NCBI GenBank assembly: GCA_010671905.1
Contig: JAAHII010000001.1
Location: forward strand, 682,001 to 746,000
Direction of reading: 5' to 3'
DNA length: 64,000 nt
Source: Leptolyngbya sp. SIOISBB
Lineage (GTDB): Bacteria; Cyanobacteriota; Cyanobacteriia; Phormidesmidales; Phormidesmidaceae
Shown: in pieces, positions 62,359-64,000 of the stretch
How positions within the stretch are numbered: the first letter of the stretch is position 1
Layout of the letters: every line of letters begins with the position of its first letter
Made by a program: the position numbers and the translations under genes
The notes under the pieces: generated by a model
Databases searched by the model: none
What the model was told of the DNA's origin: nothing
Seen by the model: the letters and a program-made list of their open reading frames with translations, nothing else

Positions 62359-63402
62359 ATGTTTACCCTCGCCATTGTTAACGACACCGAAATCGCGATC
62401 GAAGCGCTGCGTCGCGCGATCGCGACCGTCCCGGATTACCAGCTAACCTGGGTCGCTCGCACTGGCAGCGAAGCCGTTCAACGGTGCGCCGAGCAGCGAC
62501 CCGATGTCGTGTTGATGGATATAAACATGCCACATTTGGATGGCGTGGCGGCCACCCGTCAAATTATGCAGCGATCGCCCTGTGCCATTTTGATCGTCAC
62601 CGCTAGCGTCACTATCCACACGGCAAAGGTCTTTGAAGCGATGGGTTATGGGGCGCTAGACGTTGTGAAAACGCCGCGCCTAGGAGCCGGTGATGCTGAG
62701 GCGGTGCAAACACTGCTAAGCAAAATTCGCACCATAACGAAGCTGATTCACCGCACTCACCACGCTGCCACTGTCCAGACCAGTGTTCCAGCCAGGTCAA
62801 TCCGTCAATCAGCACCGTCGCTGCCCCTGCTAGTGGCGATCGGGGCGTCAACGGGTGGCCCCAAGGCGTTAAAGACGATTTTCAGTCAGCTGCCGCCGGA
62901 CTTAAAGGCGGCGATCGTGGTTGTACAGCATATCGATGTGCAATTTGCCCCGGGTTTAGTCGAATGGCTCAATCGCTTTTCGACCCTGCCAGTCGCCCTC
63001 GCTCACCCCGGTAGTGCCCCGACTCCCGGCCAGATTCTGGTTGCCGGGACTAACGATCATCTGATTCTGCGGCCTAACCGTACGCTGCGCCATACTCGAC
63101 AACCAGCGACCTATCCCCATCGGCCCTCGGTTGATGTCTTTTTCTGCAGCGTTGCTCAGCACTGGCCGCGTCCGGGCCTGGGTATCTTGCTGACGGGGAT
63201 GGGCCGCGACGGTGCAATGGGGCTCGGCCAATTGCGAGCTGCGGACTGGTCGACGATCGTCGAAAGTGCTGAAAGCTGTGTGGTTTATGGGATGCCTCGG
63301 GCCGCCGTAGAAGCCAATGCCGCCCGCCGCGTGCTGCCAGTTGCAAAAATGGCCAAGGCGATCGCAGCCGAGGCGATCGCTGACTCTAACCATGACCGCT
63401 AG
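62359..63402 (+). CDS. CheB methylesterase (WspF-type)
   Basis: This 347-residue protein has an N-terminal receiver (LAIVNDTEIAIEALRR, DVVLMDINMPHLDG with phospho-Asp) and a C-terminal methylesterase with AIGASTGGPKALKTI (Ser), VQHIDVQFAPGLVEWL (His) and LLTGMGRDGAMG (Asp). It removes methyl groups from receptor glutamates and closes adaptation. In Pseudomonas Wsp it is a negative regulator of c-di-GMP output. The usual downstream diguanylate cyclase gene (wspR) is not seen: 494 bp of non-coding DNA and an unrelated partial gene follow. Confidence 0.92.
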   Translation: MFTLAIVNDTEIAIEALRRAIATVPDYQLTWVARTGSEAVQRCAEQRPDVVLMDINMPHLDGVAATRQIMQRSPCAILIVTASVTIHTAKVFEAMGYGALDVVKTPRLGAGDAEAVQTLLSKIRTITKLIHRTHHAATVQTSVPARSIRQSAPSLPLLVAIGASTGGPKALKTIFSQLPPDLKAAIVVVQHIDVQFAPGLVEWLNRFSTLPVALAHPGSAPTPGQILVAGTNDHLILRPNRTLRHTRQPATYPHRPSVDVFFCSVAQHWPRPGLGILLTGMGRDGAMGLGQLRAADWSTIVESAESCVVYGMPRAAVEANAARRVLPVAKMAKAIAAEAIADSNHDR

Positions 63403-63895
63403 AACCCGCGACTTGGCAAGTTATAGGCCAGAAAAATATATCAGCGGTAACCTGCTTGCTCCCATCAGTCTTCCACCAGAACAAATCCGAGCAAAGTCAT
63501 AGATTTGCAACCAGGGAAATGTCTGACTATAGGCCGAATTCGCAACGGAGAAATCAAGGAAAGAAAAGTTCGTGAGCAGAAAAAGAGCCCTATAGCACCA
63601 TAGGTTTTGTGCCTAAATGGCTAGGATCAATCGTTTTATCTCAACAATAGGAAATAGCCAGTTTGAATAATATTTCAAGTTGAGTTGAGTAAGCCAATTG
63701 CCAACTGGGAACCCTAAACTCAATATCCCAATGAATGACCTTACTGATGCTGAATTTTTATCAGTGATTTTACCCGACAGCGTCTCAAATATCACCTCAC
63801 AGGAATTACTTTGCCCATGTCTTCAAGACGAGACGTAAAGGCCGTGTGATAGCGACATCGACAACGACTACTTCAAATTTTGGCGTTTGTAAGTT
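63403..63895. other. Intergenic region, no supported gene
   Basis: About 490 bp, A/T-richer than the genes beside it. Minus-strand frames around 63613-63795 have no family features. No diguanylate cyclase or other Wsp output gene is present here. Confidence 0.5.
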
Positions 63896-64000
63896 ATGGC
63901 TCAGCCTCTTATATCTGACATCTCTTCCGTTTCATCTGTGACACAGGCTGATGCCGCGGCCACTGCCTCAGTGACCGCGCAGAATATTCCTCAGTCGCCG
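63896..64000 (+). CDS. Partial CDS running off the window end
   Basis: An ATG at 63896 opens a frame that stays open to the last base: MAQPLISDISSVSSVTQADA followed by AATASVTAQNIPQSP. The composition (Ser, Ala, Thr, Val) suggests an extended or secreted N-terminal region rather than an enzyme core. It cannot be assigned from 35 residues. Confidence 0.45.
   Translation, partial: MAQPLISDISSVSSVTQADAAATASVTAQNIPQSP

Noticed and set aside
1-64000. tRNA, rRNA and riboswitch genes
   Set aside because: I looked for T-loop type motifs, rRNA core sequences and preQ1-like leaders and saw no convincing match; a covariance search would be decisive.

Overview
The window is a cyanobacterial chromosome segment. 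The evidence is a dense scatter of the HIP1-type palindrome GCGATCGC, a complete photosystem I subunit gene (psaM), Ycf23, DUF3134, PAP/fibrillin, a Psb35-like protein and a tocopherol-type methyltransferase. Gene content and repeat load suggest a Leptolyngbya/Nodosilinea-like filamentous cyanobacterium. The genus is an inference only.

Layout. 0-4.6 kb: a LysR regulator converging on a CodA-like deaminase, a creatininase-family hydrolase, a TIGR03643 protein and a Psb35-like membrane protein. 4.9-5.8 kb: a broken IS5-type transposase next to an IS66 scrap. 5.9-12.3 kb: an accessory block with two AraC regulators, a MarR-GNAT fusion, a 49-aa truncated exported protein, then SDR, SnoaL-like and aldo/keto reductase genes in one direction. 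12.5-26.9 kb: mainly housekeeping and membrane genes (MacB-like permease, Nudix, peroxiredoxin Q, oligopeptidase A, Ycf23, a helical-repeat membrane protein, VUT, AI-2E, KtrB, methyltransferase). 27.3-31.8 kb: a polyproline membrane protein, then a giant LRR-Roc-COR-TIR protein with 17 nearly identical 69-nt LRR units. 33.1-37.3 kb: a signalling operon of hybrid kinase, GAF-adenylate cyclase and response regulator. 37.4-47.5 kb: lipase, HEAT protein, SH3 lipoprotein, STAS-like protein, fused peptide ABC ATPase, MraY, PhoU and others. 47.9-50.3 kb: psaM and a repetitive RTX/bluetail surface protein. 50.9-52.7 kb: IS630 and IS4 remnants. 52.9-63.4 kb: a complete Wsp-like chemosensory cluster (CheW, CheR-TPR, two MCPs, CheW, CheA-REC, CheB). 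A partial ORF runs off the right edge.

Two cross-cutting observations. First, seven single-base indels, each at or next to a homopolymer, split otherwise intact genes (prxQ, prlC, Roco twice, hybrid kinase, HEAT, STAS). Correcting each restores the family-typical C-terminus, so base-calling error is the leading explanation and these genes are annotated as continuous. Second, the gaps are rich in small dispersed repeats: a ~100-bp family ending in CTATAG (four copies), a second ~80-bp family (three copies, twice beside the first), one MITE-like element with ~33-bp inverted ends, and many strong palindromes.

The most interesting system candidate is the LRR-Roc-COR-TIR protein, a single-chain sensor-switch-effector architecture like that of immune receptors. 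Second is the Wsp-like array, whose output protein is not in the window. No tRNA, rRNA or CRISPR array was seen.
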